From NCBI GenBank assembly GCA_965200825.1, contig OZ241385.1:124001-188000 (forward strand): a stretch of 64,000 nucleotides of DNA, written 5' to 3'. The notes under the pieces were generated by a model. That model did no database searches. It was not told the DNA's origin and saw only the letters and a program-made list of their open reading frames with translations. Origin of the DNA: Bin80 sp026709335. GTDB lineage: Bacteria; Bacteroidota; Rhodothermia; Rhodothermales; Bin80. Below, piece after piece: positions 53,150 through 62,575 of the stretch. The position numbers and the translations under genes were made by a program. Within the stretch, counting starts at the first letter, position 1. Every line of letters begins with the position of its first letter.

Positions 53150-54133
53150 ATTAAAGAAGGATCAAGACTTGCCACAATTGACGTGGGAACCAATGCTGCG
53201 AAGCTTCTGATCTCAGAGCTCACCTCCGGAGGGCAATTGAAGCCATTGATGGAAGAGCGCCGCGTGACTCGCTTGGGAGAGGGCGTAGATGCACACGGAG
53301 TTCTCACAGAGGGGGCCATTGAACGCTTGATCAAAGCACTCGGGGAATTTCAGGCTATAGCCGGTCAATGGAATGTAGAACAGTCTGTTGTTGTGGGTAC
53401 GAGCGCTTCTCGTGACACGGGAGCCCTCATCGTTGATATTGTTAGAGATCGTACGGGGTTGTACTATGAGATTATTTCTGGTGAAAAGGAGGCAGATATC
53501 AGTTTCGAAGGTGCAGTTGGTGGGGTACCTCACGTAAGCGGCCGAGTGATTTGTTGTGACATAGGTGGAGGTTCAACAGAATTGGTTGAAGGCACAACGG
53601 GTGGAAACATTCTCCATCGAGTGAGTCTGGATGTCGGCTCTGTACGTATAAGTGAGCGATTCTTTTCATCCCAGCCTCCAAATTCCGATGAACTGAATGC
53701 GGCCAGACAATTTATCCAATCCTCGTTAGCCAAGTCATCCTTCCCAAAGAGTGACGCAATGCTTCTGGTTGGTGCGTCAGATACACATCGCCTTTTATTG
53801 CGGTTACAGAGCAGATTAGTTGCAGGAAAAATTCCAATCGAGCACACAATCAATTCAAAGTGGAAGCTCCTAAGGGAGATGGATGTACACCACGAAAAAC
53901 TCTCCTATAGTCAGGTGAAATATTGGGTTGAATTATTGGTGCAAATGACATTTCACGAAGTTCTGGCCCTAGATCCAGAGGAGCTTCCCGGGAGGGCTGA
54001 TGTATTTCCTGCTGCGCTCTTGATATGTCTTGAAGTAATGCACTGTCTTGAAAAAAAACCTGTGATTGTGAGCCAATGGGGTTTGGCTCATGGCATTGCA
54101 TTGAAGATTTTCAGAGACGGTTCGATTCAGTAG
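53150..54133 (+). CDS. Ppx/GppA-type phosphatase, unusual start
   Basis: The family hydrolyses polyphosphate or pppGpp. The actin-like fold shows LATIDVGTNAAKLLISE (phosphate 1), VVGTSASRDTGA and CCDIGGGSTELVEG (phosphate 2). Only the exopolyphosphatase core of about 320 residues is present. The frame opens after a stop at 53105-53107 and has no ATG, GTG or TTG before the key DVGTN motif; the GTG at 53183 would delete its Asp. The best choice is ATT at 53150, preceded by GGAAAG, or a CTG at 53126 or 53138. A sequencing error or rare start codon is possible. Confidence 0.82.
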   Translation: MKEGSRLATIDVGTNAAKLLISELTSGGQLKPLMEERRVTRLGEGVDAHGVLTEGAIERLIKALGEFQAIAGQWNVEQSVVVGTSASRDTGALIVDIVRDRTGLYYEIISGEKEADISFEGAVGGVPHVSGRVICCDIGGGSTELVEGTTGGNILHRVSLDVGSVRISERFFSSQPPNSDELNAARQFIQSSLAKSSFPKSDAMLLVGASDTHRLLLRLQSRLVAGKIPIEHTINSKWKLLREMDVHHEKLSYSQVKYWVELLVQMTFHEVLALDPEELPGRADVFPAALLICLEVMHCLEKKPVIVSQWGLAHGIALKIFRDGSIQ

Positions 54134-54392
54134 TATAGGCATAGTGATCAATACAACAGGGTCTTACCTAATTCGTTAGAGGGCCAAACAGAGCGGTTTG
54201 TCATCTGGAAGCACTATTACTTCGAAAGGTGACTCCCCAAATCTCTAGGGAAATCTGCGATTGTCTTTCGAGCGTACCAAGAAACCCTGTGGAGGCAAGA
54301 ATTATTGTGGATGGCCAGCCAAATTTTCATATTTTTCGCTACATATTCGCTGGAACAGGAAGAAGTAATTTCATATTGGGATTCAACAGGAC

Positions 54393-55472
54393 ATGAATAA
54401 GAAAGCCATCAAGCGCAAAGCTGTTTATCAAGCACTTAGCACTATCGAAGATCCAGATCGTGGACACGATATAATCCGACTTGGGGCAGTAAGCGATGTT
54501 GTCATTGATGACCGGTCAATTGCATTCAAGCTTAACATTTCACAGCCTGGATCAATCTTCTCCCAAAATGTTGAGAAGCTTTGCAAGGAGGCAATTCAAG
54601 CTAGGTTTGGTGATCATGTTGATGTTCGGATTCATCTGATCCATTCAAAGGGGCCTGCCAAGAAGTTACAGCTTGGAGCACGGCATATGATTGCGATTGC
54701 TTCGGGGAAAGGTGGTGTTGGAAAAAGTACGATCGCAACAAATATCGCGGCAGCTCTTGCCGATGATGGCTATAAAACCGGACTGGTTGATACGGATATC
54801 TACGGTCCAAGTGTACCAGTGATGTTTGGTCTGGCGGGAGAAAAACCACGTGTCAATGATCAACGAAAGATTGTTCCGATCACCAAACATGGAGTACATG
54901 TACTATCCATGGGTTTGTTAGTTGATGATTCGGAAGCTGTTATTTGGCGTGGCCCGATGGTTTCCAGTGCTGTACGACAGTTTCTGAATGATGCAGAATG
55001 GGGAGATCTTGATTTTCTACTTCTTGATTTACCGCCTGGAACCGGCGACATTCAACTTACGATTGTCCAGACGGTCAACCTTGCGGGCGCAATTATCGCA
55101 TCGACACCCCAAAAAGTGGCCCTTACTGATGCAAGAAAAGGCCTAGTAATGTTTGAGAAGGTAAATGTCCCCGTTCTTGGGATTATTGAGAATATGGCTT
55201 GGTTCAGTCCTCCGGATTTACCCGATCGAAAGTATTTTCTTTTTGGAGATGGGGGAGCAAGTAGTCTTGCATCCGAAACAGGAATCCCGTTGCTGGGTAG
55301 GATACCTTTGGAGGAGCCTTTGCGAGTTTCGGGGGACGAGGGGATGCCGATTGTATTATCATCTCCTTCCAGTGTGTCGGCTCAGGCATTCCGATCCATT
55401 GCAAGCCAGATTGTCGTATCATTAAGTCAGCGAAAAACTGCTCCATCATCTCCCTTGATTGAATATCAATAG
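54393..55472 (+). CDS. mrp: Mrp/NBP35-type iron-sulfur carrier ATPase
   Basis: The 359-residue protein binds and delivers Fe-S clusters. An N-terminal MIP18/DUF59 domain (about 8-85) precedes the deviant P-loop GKGGVGKST (105-113). VDTDIYGPSVPVMFG and LLDLPPGTGDIQLT follow, all standard for Mrp. The CxxC motif near the C-terminus seen in many homologues is not visible. An Nfu scaffold gene follows 16 nt downstream, so both serve cluster assembly. Confidence 0.94.
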   Translation: MNKKAIKRKAVYQALSTIEDPDRGHDIIRLGAVSDVVIDDRSIAFKLNISQPGSIFSQNVEKLCKEAIQARFGDHVDVRIHLIHSKGPAKKLQLGARHMIAIASGKGGVGKSTIATNIAAALADDGYKTGLVDTDIYGPSVPVMFGLAGEKPRVNDQRKIVPITKHGVHVLSMGLLVDDSEAVIWRGPMVSSAVRQFLNDAEWGDLDFLLLDLPPGTGDIQLTIVQTVNLAGAIIASTPQKVALTDARKGLVMFEKVNVPVLGIIENMAWFSPPDLPDRKYFLFGDGGASSLASETGIPLLGRIPLEEPLRVSGDEGMPIVLSSPSSVSAQAFRSIASQIVVSLSQRKTAPSSPLIEYQ

Positions 55473-55488
55473 GCTGAATTACAAACTG

Positions 55489-55743
55489 ATGTCCGAGTAT
55501 ACTCCAAATGCTGACCCTGATCTTCGACAGCGGATAGAAGAAGGACTCGAATCCATTCGTCCCTATCTCATTGCAGATGGCGGCGAGGTTCGTTTACTGA
55601 GAATTACAGAGGATATGGTTGTAGAGCTTAAGTTACTGGGTGCGTGCGGAACTTGTCCGATGAGCACCATGACGTTGCGCGCAGGCATTGAGCAGGCATT
55701 GAGGCACGCTGTTCCCCAGATTACCCGAGTAGAAGCCGTTTAA
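55489..55743 (+). CDS. nfu: NifU C-terminal-like (Nfu) iron-sulfur scaffold
   Basis: From the ATG at 55489 the product has 84 residues. The Nfu domain is complete: RPYLIADGGEVRLLRI, then LLGACGTCPMSTMTLRAGIE with the cluster ligands Cys53 and Cys56. It follows mrp by 16 nt and should act with it. An upstream TTG at 55459 lies inside the mrp 3' end. Confidence 0.94.
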   Translation: MSEYTPNADPDLRQRIEEGLESIRPYLIADGGEVRLLRITEDMVVELKLLGACGTCPMSTMTLRAGIEQALRHAVPQITRVEAV

Positions 55744-55787
55744 GTTGCAATATTGTCTGAAACTCTCAATACCAGAAATTATTATCG

Positions 55788-56561
55788 ATGAATCAAATGA
55801 AAAAAATTGTAGGTATGATGGCCCTTATCGGTTGTATTGGGCTCTCAGGTTCAACCGTCTTTGCACAGACGGAATTTCATTATGCGAGAGGAAGTTTGTT
55901 GAACCCATTCGCCGGTGAATACTCTTCAACGAATATTCTCACGTTTCAGAATGCTGGGACTTGGAAGCTGGGGTCCAGTTTTTTCTTTATTGACTTTTTG
56001 GATGATGCGACAGACGATGGCTTTAACGATAAAGAATTTTATGGTGAGTGGTATCCTACCCTCAGTTTTCCAAAACTTCTGGGGCGGAATTTCAAAATGG
56101 GTCCCGTGGTGGACGTAGCATTCATTAGTGGTCTGAATTATGACGGGGATGCCAACATACTGAAATACTTGCCGGGTGTCCGGCTTTCATGGCAGATTCC
56201 CGGATTCATTTTTGTGAATACCGATTTTACTTCTGTCATAGATTACAGTGATGGTACTCGACATGATTCCGGATTTCTGTTTGATATCAGTTGGCTCAAA
56301 ATCATGAATTTTGGAAATCAAACTTTCTCGTTTATGGGACATGCCGAGTATATCAGTGCAGTAGACCTTAAAGATGGATCTGGTACGTATGAGGCATGGA
56401 TTTTGGCACAACCGCAATTTGTATGGGATATTGGTAATCTTTTTGATACTCCCAATGCGTTTCATGTTGGGATTGAACTGCAGTATTGGTCAAATAAATT
56501 GGGAGTCAAAGGCCAGGATGAATTCAGGCCGCAGTTGCTGATAGTCTGGCGATTGGATTAA
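55788..56561 (+). CDS. Tsx-like outer-membrane channel
   Basis: The 257-residue product has a signal peptide (MMALIGCIGLSGSTVFAQ). The Tsx/nucleoside-specific porin pattern is seen in GSSFFFIDFLDDATDDGFND, YGEWYPTLSFPKLLG, ILAQPQFVWDIG and a C-terminal RPQLLIVWRLD strand. It should form a beta-barrel for nucleosides or related small molecules; the substrate is inferred from the family only. Confidence 0.85.
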   Translation: MNQMKKIVGMMALIGCIGLSGSTVFAQTEFHYARGSLLNPFAGEYSSTNILTFQNAGTWKLGSSFFFIDFLDDATDDGFNDKEFYGEWYPTLSFPKLLGRNFKMGPVVDVAFISGLNYDGDANILKYLPGVRLSWQIPGFIFVNTDFTSVIDYSDGTRHDSGFLFDISWLKIMNFGNQTFSFMGHAEYISAVDLKDGSGTYEAWILAQPQFVWDIGNLFDTPNAFHVGIELQYWSNKLGVKGQDEFRPQLLIVWRLD

Positions 56562-56568
56562 CAATTTT

Positions 56569-56589
56569 CCGATGGATAAAGTCCATCGG
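56569..56589 (+). terminator. Hairpin after the Tsx-like gene
   Basis: CCGATGGA and TCCATCGG make an 8-bp perfect stem with a 5-nt loop, 7 nt after the stop codon. The T-run that follows is weak (GATATATTCTTG), so termination is probable but not certain. A second hairpin (GTAAGCT...AGCTTAC) lies at 56641-56660. Confidence 0.5.
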
Positions 56590-57264
56590 GATATATTCTT
56601 GTTGGTTTATTCTCGGCGAGTTTGGTTCATGGTATGCAGCGTAAGCTTCCTGGAGCTTACTTGTTGTTCATGAGTCTTTGTGACAGGAGATTTTCGAAAT
56701 GATTTTTTCGGCCATGATAGTCGGTATAGAGAATTAACTAGAAATGCCTTCTTTCATAATGGAGGTTTTGTATACCGAATAGAGAATTTCCAAAGTAATC
56801 CGAGTTTAAGAATATCGCCCTCTCCGGGGTAGATTTAGGCCTATTAGAGTGCCACGGTGAAATTTGTTTTAGAGTGAGTTGCTGAGATCGTCTGGGAAGT
56901 GAATGCGAACCAATTTCTAATGCCTCGTAAACCTTGTCTGATCGAACCTGGCTTCGCATGTTGCGAATAAGTGCATGTATTTTTCCCATCCTCCTCGAGG
57001 TTTAGGGGGTAGGAGGCCGCTAGCCGTTCGGGAAAAATGATTATGATCCGTATCGTTTTTATGGGAATAACCGATCAGAGGCAAAATTTAGAACCTCTTT
57101 AATATCTTCGGCTGAAGCTCAAAATCAACAAATATTTCATTGATTCAGATCGGAAAAGGATGAATATTTGATCTCACTAGGTGATTACACCTTAATTCTT
57201 TTGGTTTTATACTCGATTGGGTTGTATATTTTCAGCACTATTCCAATTAAATTATTTTTTAATA
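56590..57264. other. Intergenic region before amt
   Basis: It holds the second hairpin at 56641-56660 and an AT-rich leader before the amt start. A minus-strand frame at 56738-56989 has no family signal and no good ribosome site. No RNA gene was recognised. Confidence 0.5.
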
Positions 57265-58569
57265 ATGTCAGTAGACGTACAATTTGTTCTAAATACATTT
57301 GCTTTTCTTATCTGGGGTGCTCTGGTAATGTGGATGGCAGCGGGTTTTACCATGCTGGAGTCGGGGTCTGTTCGGACGAAAAATGCATCAGTAATCTGCC
57401 TCAAAAATCTTGGTTTGTATGCAATTGCTGGGTTGGCATTCTATATCATCGGATACAATCTGATGTATACCGATGTGTCTGGATTTATTGGCAGCTTTAA
57501 GTTATTCTATAATGCCCCCGCGGCAGAGGTCGCCCTCCTTGGCGGAGATGAATCCGTATTAGATGATGTCACAGGAAATGGCTATTCGGTAATGTCGGAT
57601 TGGTTTTTCCAGATGGTTTTTGTAGCCACGGCTGCATCTATTGTATCAGGCGCCCTTGCTGAACGAATTCGATTATGGGCCTTTTTTCTTTTCGTATTGA
57701 TTTTGACAGCTTTTATATATCCGATCGTTGGTGCATGGACTTGGGGGGAAGGCTGGTTATATGAGATGGGTTTCTCAGATTTTGCCGGTTCGACCATTGT
57801 CCATAGTACAGGAGGATGGGCGGCACTTGCCGGTGCGATTATTTTAGGCCCCAGACTTGGAAAATTCAAGAAGGACGGAACGGTCACATCAACGCCACCC
57901 TCTAGCGTTCCCATTGTAACATTGGGAGTGTTTATTCTATGGTTTGGTTGGTTTGGATTCAATGGTGGATCACAGTTGGCCTTGGGTGGAGTGACGGACG
58001 CAATCAGCATTGCCGGTATTTTGGTAAACACAAATCTTGCCGGTGCCGCGGGAGTCTTGGCCGCCATATTAGTTTCACGGGCCATCCTTGGAGGATTTGA
58101 TCTCTTTGCAATTCTCAATGGAGCACTTGCCGGGTTAGTATCTATCACAGCTGCTCCTACGGTGCATCACCATGGGCTTGCAATCATCATTGGCTTTGTT
58201 GGTGGAGTCATCTGTGTATTATCCATCAAATTGCTTGACAAGCTGAAAATTGACGATGTTGTTGGAGCTGTACCTGTTCACCTTTTCGCAGGAATATGGG
58301 GCACCATAGCTGTGGCCTTTACCGTGAGAGGGGAGGGGATGAGCTTTATTGATCAATTATTGGTGCAGCTACTGGGGATTGTCGCCATAGGCGCATTCGT
58401 CTTTACAGTCTCGTATGTCGTATGGAAGTTGATAGACATTATCTTGGGTGGGGTTCGTGTCTCTCCGACCGTTGAGCGTATTGGCCAAGATGCGGCTGAG
58501 TTGGGTGTAGACGCATATCCGGAATTTGTGTTGATGCCGGAAGAATATGATGATGAGGATGGCCAATAA
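57265..58569 (+). CDS. amt: Ammonium transporter (Amt/Mep)
   Basis: From the ATG at 57265 (MSVDVQFVLNTFAFLIWGAL) the product has 434 residues with about 11 membrane segments. Family features are AAGFTMLESGSVRTKNASV, DFAGSTIVHSTGGWAALAGA (pore His), WFGFNGGS and TVHHHGLAIIIGFVGG (second pore His). It imports ammonium. The usual glnK partner gene is not adjacent. A strong terminator follows at 58654. Confidence 0.95.
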   Translation: MSVDVQFVLNTFAFLIWGALVMWMAAGFTMLESGSVRTKNASVICLKNLGLYAIAGLAFYIIGYNLMYTDVSGFIGSFKLFYNAPAAEVALLGGDESVLDDVTGNGYSVMSDWFFQMVFVATAASIVSGALAERIRLWAFFLFVLILTAFIYPIVGAWTWGEGWLYEMGFSDFAGSTIVHSTGGWAALAGAIILGPRLGKFKKDGTVTSTPPSSVPIVTLGVFILWFGWFGFNGGSQLALGGVTDAISIAGILVNTNLAGAAGVLAAILVSRAILGGFDLFAILNGALAGLVSITAAPTVHHHGLAIIIGFVGGVICVLSIKLLDKLKIDDVVGAVPVHLFAGIWGTIAVAFTVRGEGMSFIDQLLVQLLGIVAIGAFVFTVSYVVWKLIDIILGGVRVSPTVERIGQDAAELGVDAYPEFVLMPEEYDDEDGQ

Positions 58570-58653
58570 ATGGTGTCTCTACAGGGTCAAAATTATTATG
58601 CAGGTAAGAGACAGGAAATAGTCAATTAAAGGAGAATTCTGGCGTTTCCATAG

Positions 58654-58697
58654 GGGTAAGGTGGGGAATTAGTAATTCCCCACCTTACCCTTTTTTG
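58654..58697 (+). terminator. Rho-independent terminator after amt
   Basis: GGGTAAGGTGGGGAATT and its exact complement form a 17-bp stem with loop AGT, followed by six T (58691-58696). This is the strongest terminator in the window and ends the amt transcript. Confidence 0.95.
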
Positions 58698-59072
58698 TTT
58701 GATCAAAGTGGTATCAGGTTTGCCCCCTTACCTGCTGAAATGAATTGGAGGATCAGCTTAACGAGAGAGCATTTCTCCACCATATACTGGAGAAAGACAC
58801 GAGAAGGATCCGCGGCTGTAGCTCTTAAATCTCCAAGCTCTCCAAATACGAACCGCAACGGCTCCCTACTGAAGTGGAGGATGCCACCTCTCTTGGAGGT
58901 AAAGACGCCTTAATCTTCTAAAGGTAGGCCAGAAACGAGTCCCCGAGGCCACGGTATTCTCCCACAACAAACGGCGAACCAGTCACCGAGCTTTACAACA
59001 CCGAGCCAAGTGAAGTGGCAGAGTTAACGTCGTAAAAACAGAGATAGAACACGAATTCTCTTGCAAGAGAGG
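58698..59072. other. Region between terminator and the STAS gene
   Basis: No gene is supported. A plus-strand frame reads SGIRFAPLPAEMNWRISLT but ends soon and matches no family I know. TCTCTTGCAAGAGA at 59057-59070 is a 14-bp palindrome just past the STAS stop. Confidence 0.5.
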
Positions 59073-59414
59073 TCAATGGTCAATCGCAGCAATCCGATCT
59101 TTTACAACCGGGATAATGGTATCAAAGCCGCTAATACTAAAAATCTCTCGGATACTGTCACGCATGCTGCACAGAACCAGCTTGCCCTGATTCGACTTAA
59201 TATTTTTTGCCCCAATCAGCAGTACACGCATACCTGAGCTACTGATAAATGACAATTTGGTGAAGTCAACAACAATTTTCGTTTCACCATCGTCAATTCG
59301 ATCTTTAACCATACGTTCAAAAACCGGAGCGTTGGAACTGTCAATGCGTCCCACAGGGGTTAATACGAGTACATCTCCTTCGTGCTCTTCAAGCACATCA
59401 ATTTGGCTGGCCAT
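59073..59414 (-). CDS. STAS-domain anti-sigma factor antagonist (second module)
   Basis: The 113-residue STAS protein has its Ser site in FISSSGMRVLLIGA. It closes the second partner-switching module of HATPase (59485) and SpoIIE phosphatase (59904). It lies 70 nt after the HATPase stop and may also have its own promoter. Confidence 0.93.
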   Translation of the reverse strand: MASQIDVLEEHEGDVLVLTPVGRIDSSNAPVFERMVKDRIDDGETKIVVDFTKLSFISSSGMRVLLIGAKNIKSNQGKLVLCSMRDSIREIFSISGFDTIIPVVKDRIAAIDH

Positions 59415-59484
59415 GGTACGGATTTTCTTTAAATGTTATTGTTAATTTAGGCAAAATATCTCAATTATTCAAGAATCTGCAAAG

Positions 59485-59907
59485 CTAGGATCGATTATAT
59501 TCCAAAGTAAGTCGATTGATGCCATCTACAAACTCATATGAGAAGGCATCTGCTTGGGATCTGATAAGATGGAGCCCCAAGCCACCGATGGGGCGATTAT
59601 CCAATTCACTGCTTGTGTCTACATTGGTGTGTTCTGTAGGATCAAACATACCACCATTTGATTCTACAATAACCGTCACACGACTGTCGTCAACACTGAG
59701 ACTGACATCAATCTTTGGTTCAATATCATCCTCAAATATGCCGTGGACGAGAGTGTTAGTGACTAATTCTTCCAGAGCAAGGTTAATGATGAAATTAGTT
59801 CTGTTGGGGAGTCCGTGCGTTTCCCCAAAGGCCTCTACCATCGCGGCGAGGTCATGTAATTCAGATACACGCGCGGAAATTTGGACGTTAAAATTGCCTG
59901 TGATCAT
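59485..59907 (-). CDS. RsbW-like HATPase, anti-sigma type (second module)
   Basis: The 140-residue HATPase_c_2 protein has LALEELVTNTLVHG (N box), VESNGGMFDP and PIGGLGLHLIRSQADAF. Its ATG overlaps the end of the phosphatase gene by 4 nt, so the two are co-translated. It should regulate the STAS protein encoded next. Confidence 0.92.
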   Translation of the reverse strand: MITGNFNVQISARVSELHDLAAMVEAFGETHGLPNRTNFIINLALEELVTNTLVHGIFEDDIEPKIDVSLSVDDSRVTVIVESNGGMFDPTEHTNVDTSSELDNRPIGGLGLHLIRSQADAFSYEFVDGINRLTLEYNRS

Positions 59908-62450
59908 GCTATTTCGGTTTCAGAGGAAGGGTTTTTTCTATAAAGTACCAAACAAGTGCGATCATCTGCAGGTGCAGCGCCACGTGAGAAATTTTCAATG
60001 TTACTCCAGACAGAGTCAAGTGTTTTTGTAGGATCGGAAAGTGGTAGATCAGTCAAAGATTGTTCCAGTCGATCTTTTCCATAGATTTCACCACTAAGAC
60101 TTACCATATCAGTCAATCCATCGGTATAACAGAACAGGACTTGACCAGGATCCAACTTAAGATCATGTCTGGTATAATCAACTCCATCAAGTACTCCCAT
60201 CGCAATTCCAGGGGCCCCGCTTGATATTCTGTAGGGTAGCTCTCCATCTTTAAGCAAGTAAGGTGGATCATGTCCTGCTGAAACATACGTAATGGCAGCA
60301 GTCTCCAGATTCACCTTCGCTATAAACACGGTTACAAAAAGCCCCATCGGGTTTTGCCGGCAGATCCGATCGTTAGCATTTTTGCAAATCTCAGCTACGT
60401 CACCGCTTTCATTGGCGGCAAAGCGAATGGCCGCCTGTGAAGCCGCCATGAACAAGGCAGCCGCAACTCCTTTTCCTGATACATCCCCCACAACGCAGAT
60501 TAGCGAATTTCCATCCTCAAAGAAATCAACAAAATCACCACCGACTTGAAGGGCAGGTTCCATTCGTGCACTTGCAATAAATGTGTTGAGATCCGCAGTT
60601 CCATCTCGAACTAAAGCGGCTTGTACAGCCATAGCCATTTCAAGATCTTTGTTGATTGCTTCTTGTGCCATTCGAAGCTCGTTATTGGCTGATACAAGTT
60701 CCGAAGTACGTTCAGAAACCAAGGTTTCGAGCACTTCTTCACGACTGAAGACCTGTGCCGTCATGTCCTGAAAAACCCTGGCAAGTGATCCAATTTCATC
60801 CGCCCGGTCCAGAACGGGGCCAATCAACTCTTCGTCGGGTTGCTCCCCATTTTCAACAAAACGTGCTGCCTCAGCAATCTTTTCAATAGGCTGTGTGAGT
60901 AATCGAGCTCCGATGAAGGTTCCAAACCCAGTAAACGCCAAAAGCAGCAGCGAAAGAAATAGCGACTGTCTCATACCGTTCCAAATTTGAGCTGCAGTAT
61001 CATCAAGGTTAATAAATGCCAAAATCGTACCAATCCGATTATCTTCAATGGCCACTGGAGCAGCAACCCATAATCCACGTTGAGCGCGGTTGATGAGCCC
61101 AAGTGCTGCAAGGCTACTTGGCATATTACCTTCAGTTGCAGCTTGAATCACATCATTAGCTTTGTCTGAACGCAATTCATAGGGGGTACGCCAAGCATTT
61201 TCCCTTTCAGTGATATCATCCGTTTCGGAATATTCAGCCGCTCCGGCAATATTACCATCCGAATCGATAAACCACAGCGCCTGAGGATATCCTTCACTCA
61301 CAAGCACTTCAGCTTGTTCTTGGTATATTGTGTTTAAGATGCTTGCAGCATTTCTTCTGACAAGAGGAAGACCTATTTGAACAATGTAGGAACTGTTTGG
61401 CCGTGCAATAGTGACATACTTATAGGCCGATGAATCTCCGCGATGAAGTTTTGCTCCGCTATGGTCGACCCATTCATCTATGAGCAAATCATCTAACTCA
61501 TTTTCGTAGAGGAGATAATTGAGCCGGTCTCCCCCAGAGGAGTTTACGGAATACAAAACTTGGTTTTGACGATTAGATACGGTAATCTCACCGATAGCGG
61601 TATGGAGAATGATCTGGCCGAGGTCGGTATCGATCTCGTCTGCCGATCTTCTTGCGTCCACTGAAGCCGTGATGAAATGATCCAGAATAACACCTGTAAC
61701 ACGCATATTGGCGGACAAATTTCCTTCAATCACAGCAGATACATCTGCTGTTGCATCGGCGTGTGTTTGGCTGAGTAGTTCGTTATTGCCAAAATCCAAT
61801 CTATTCCCTACCTGTACAATACGTTGCTGATCTACGCCATTAGTTGCGACATATTTGTATACTTCCCGGTCTACCTCACGTACCTGCGCAGGTTGTGTTA
61901 CCACTACAAATGAATCAGAGGGCACATTCAACAGAGGATAAAACTTGCTTGCCTGTGGTTGTTGGCTTGGATCCTCCATGAATCGAAAGGGAATCAAGGA
62001 ACCATCAGGGCCGCGAACATTCGTGAGATAGGAAAGACCAGTAGTATCGGTAATCCAGAATTCATCCAGGACAGTCTCCTCGGTAATAGATGTTAAGATT
62101 TGAACCACATCGGAGGTGTCGTAGCTGGCTTCAGCAGCAGCTTTAACAAAAAATGCAGCAGAGAACGCCTGGGCAGTCATAGGGTCATTTAACGATGCAT
62201 CAGCAGTACGCGCTACACTCGCAATGGAAATCTCCCCAATGTCGGCAAAAACGTCAGAAATCTGATTGGCAGTCTTTTCGGCTACACCACGCGCTTGCTC
62301 ACGGGTTCCATTCATCCAATTAGTGATCTGCGTCACCGATATAGTTAGAGCACTGAGGATGATCAATCCTACGTTTGCAAGAAAGATCACCGTGGCAAGT
62401 CGTTTTACCCTCGGAGTAAATCTTTGAAATATTGAACCAATGCGCTTCAT
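59904..62450 (-). CDS. SpoIIE-type PP2C phosphatase with sensor and HAMP (second module)
   Basis: The 848-residue membrane protein has an N-terminal membrane helix (VIFLANVGLIILSALTISV). A large periplasmic sensor of about 440 residues (probably Cache-like) follows, then a second helix near 500-520 (LFLSLLLLAFTGFGTFIGAR). A HAMP linker (RLLTQPIEKIAEAARFVENG), a coiled coil and a PP2C domain come next (VGGDFVDFFEDG, VVGDVSGKGVAAALFMAASQ, CYTDGLTDM, PADDRTCLVLY). It should link an external signal to the HATPase and STAS partners downstream. Confidence 0.92.
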   Translation of the reverse strand: MKRIGSIFQRFTPRVKRLATVIFLANVGLIILSALTISVTQITNWMNGTREQARGVAEKTANQISDVFADIGEISIASVARTADASLNDPMTAQAFSAAFFVKAAAEASYDTSDVVQILTSITEETVLDEFWITDTTGLSYLTNVRGPDGSLIPFRFMEDPSQQPQASKFYPLLNVPSDSFVVVTQPAQVREVDREVYKYVATNGVDQQRIVQVGNRLDFGNNELLSQTHADATADVSAVIEGNLSANMRVTGVILDHFITASVDARRSADEIDTDLGQIILHTAIGEITVSNRQNQVLYSVNSSGGDRLNYLLYENELDDLLIDEWVDHSGAKLHRGDSSAYKYVTIARPNSSYIVQIGLPLVRRNAASILNTIYQEQAEVLVSEGYPQALWFIDSDGNIAGAAEYSETDDITERENAWRTPYELRSDKANDVIQAATEGNMPSSLAALGLINRAQRGLWVAAPVAIEDNRIGTILAFINLDDTAAQIWNGMRQSLFLSLLLLAFTGFGTFIGARLLTQPIEKIAEAARFVENGEQPDEELIGPVLDRADEIGSLARVFQDMTAQVFSREEVLETLVSERTSELVSANNELRMAQEAINKDLEMAMAVQAALVRDGTADLNTFIASARMEPALQVGGDFVDFFEDGNSLICVVGDVSGKGVAAALFMAASQAAIRFAANESGDVAEICKNANDRICRQNPMGLFVTVFIAKVNLETAAITYVSAGHDPPYLLKDGELPYRISSGAPGIAMGVLDGVDYTRHDLKLDPGQVLFCYTDGLTDMVSLSGEIYGKDRLEQSLTDLPLSDPTKTLDSVWSNIENFSRGAAPADDRTCLVLYRKNPSSETEIA

Positions 62451-62575
62451 GAAGCTAGCATATTTTTAGATCTGTCTAATTGCAGATTATCAATTAAATT
62501 GTTTCCTTATATGTAGGAAGCCCACCAAAAATTCAACGCAATGCCGCGATGTAATGTACCAATTTAGCCTGAAAT

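Noticed and set aside
56738..56989. Minus-strand 83-residue frame before amt
   Set aside because: The AGGAGG abuts the ATG with no spacing and the sequence matches no family. The evidence is too weak.
58695..58913. Plus-strand 72-residue frame after the amt terminator
   Set aside because: It starts inside the T-run of the terminator and has no recognisable family.
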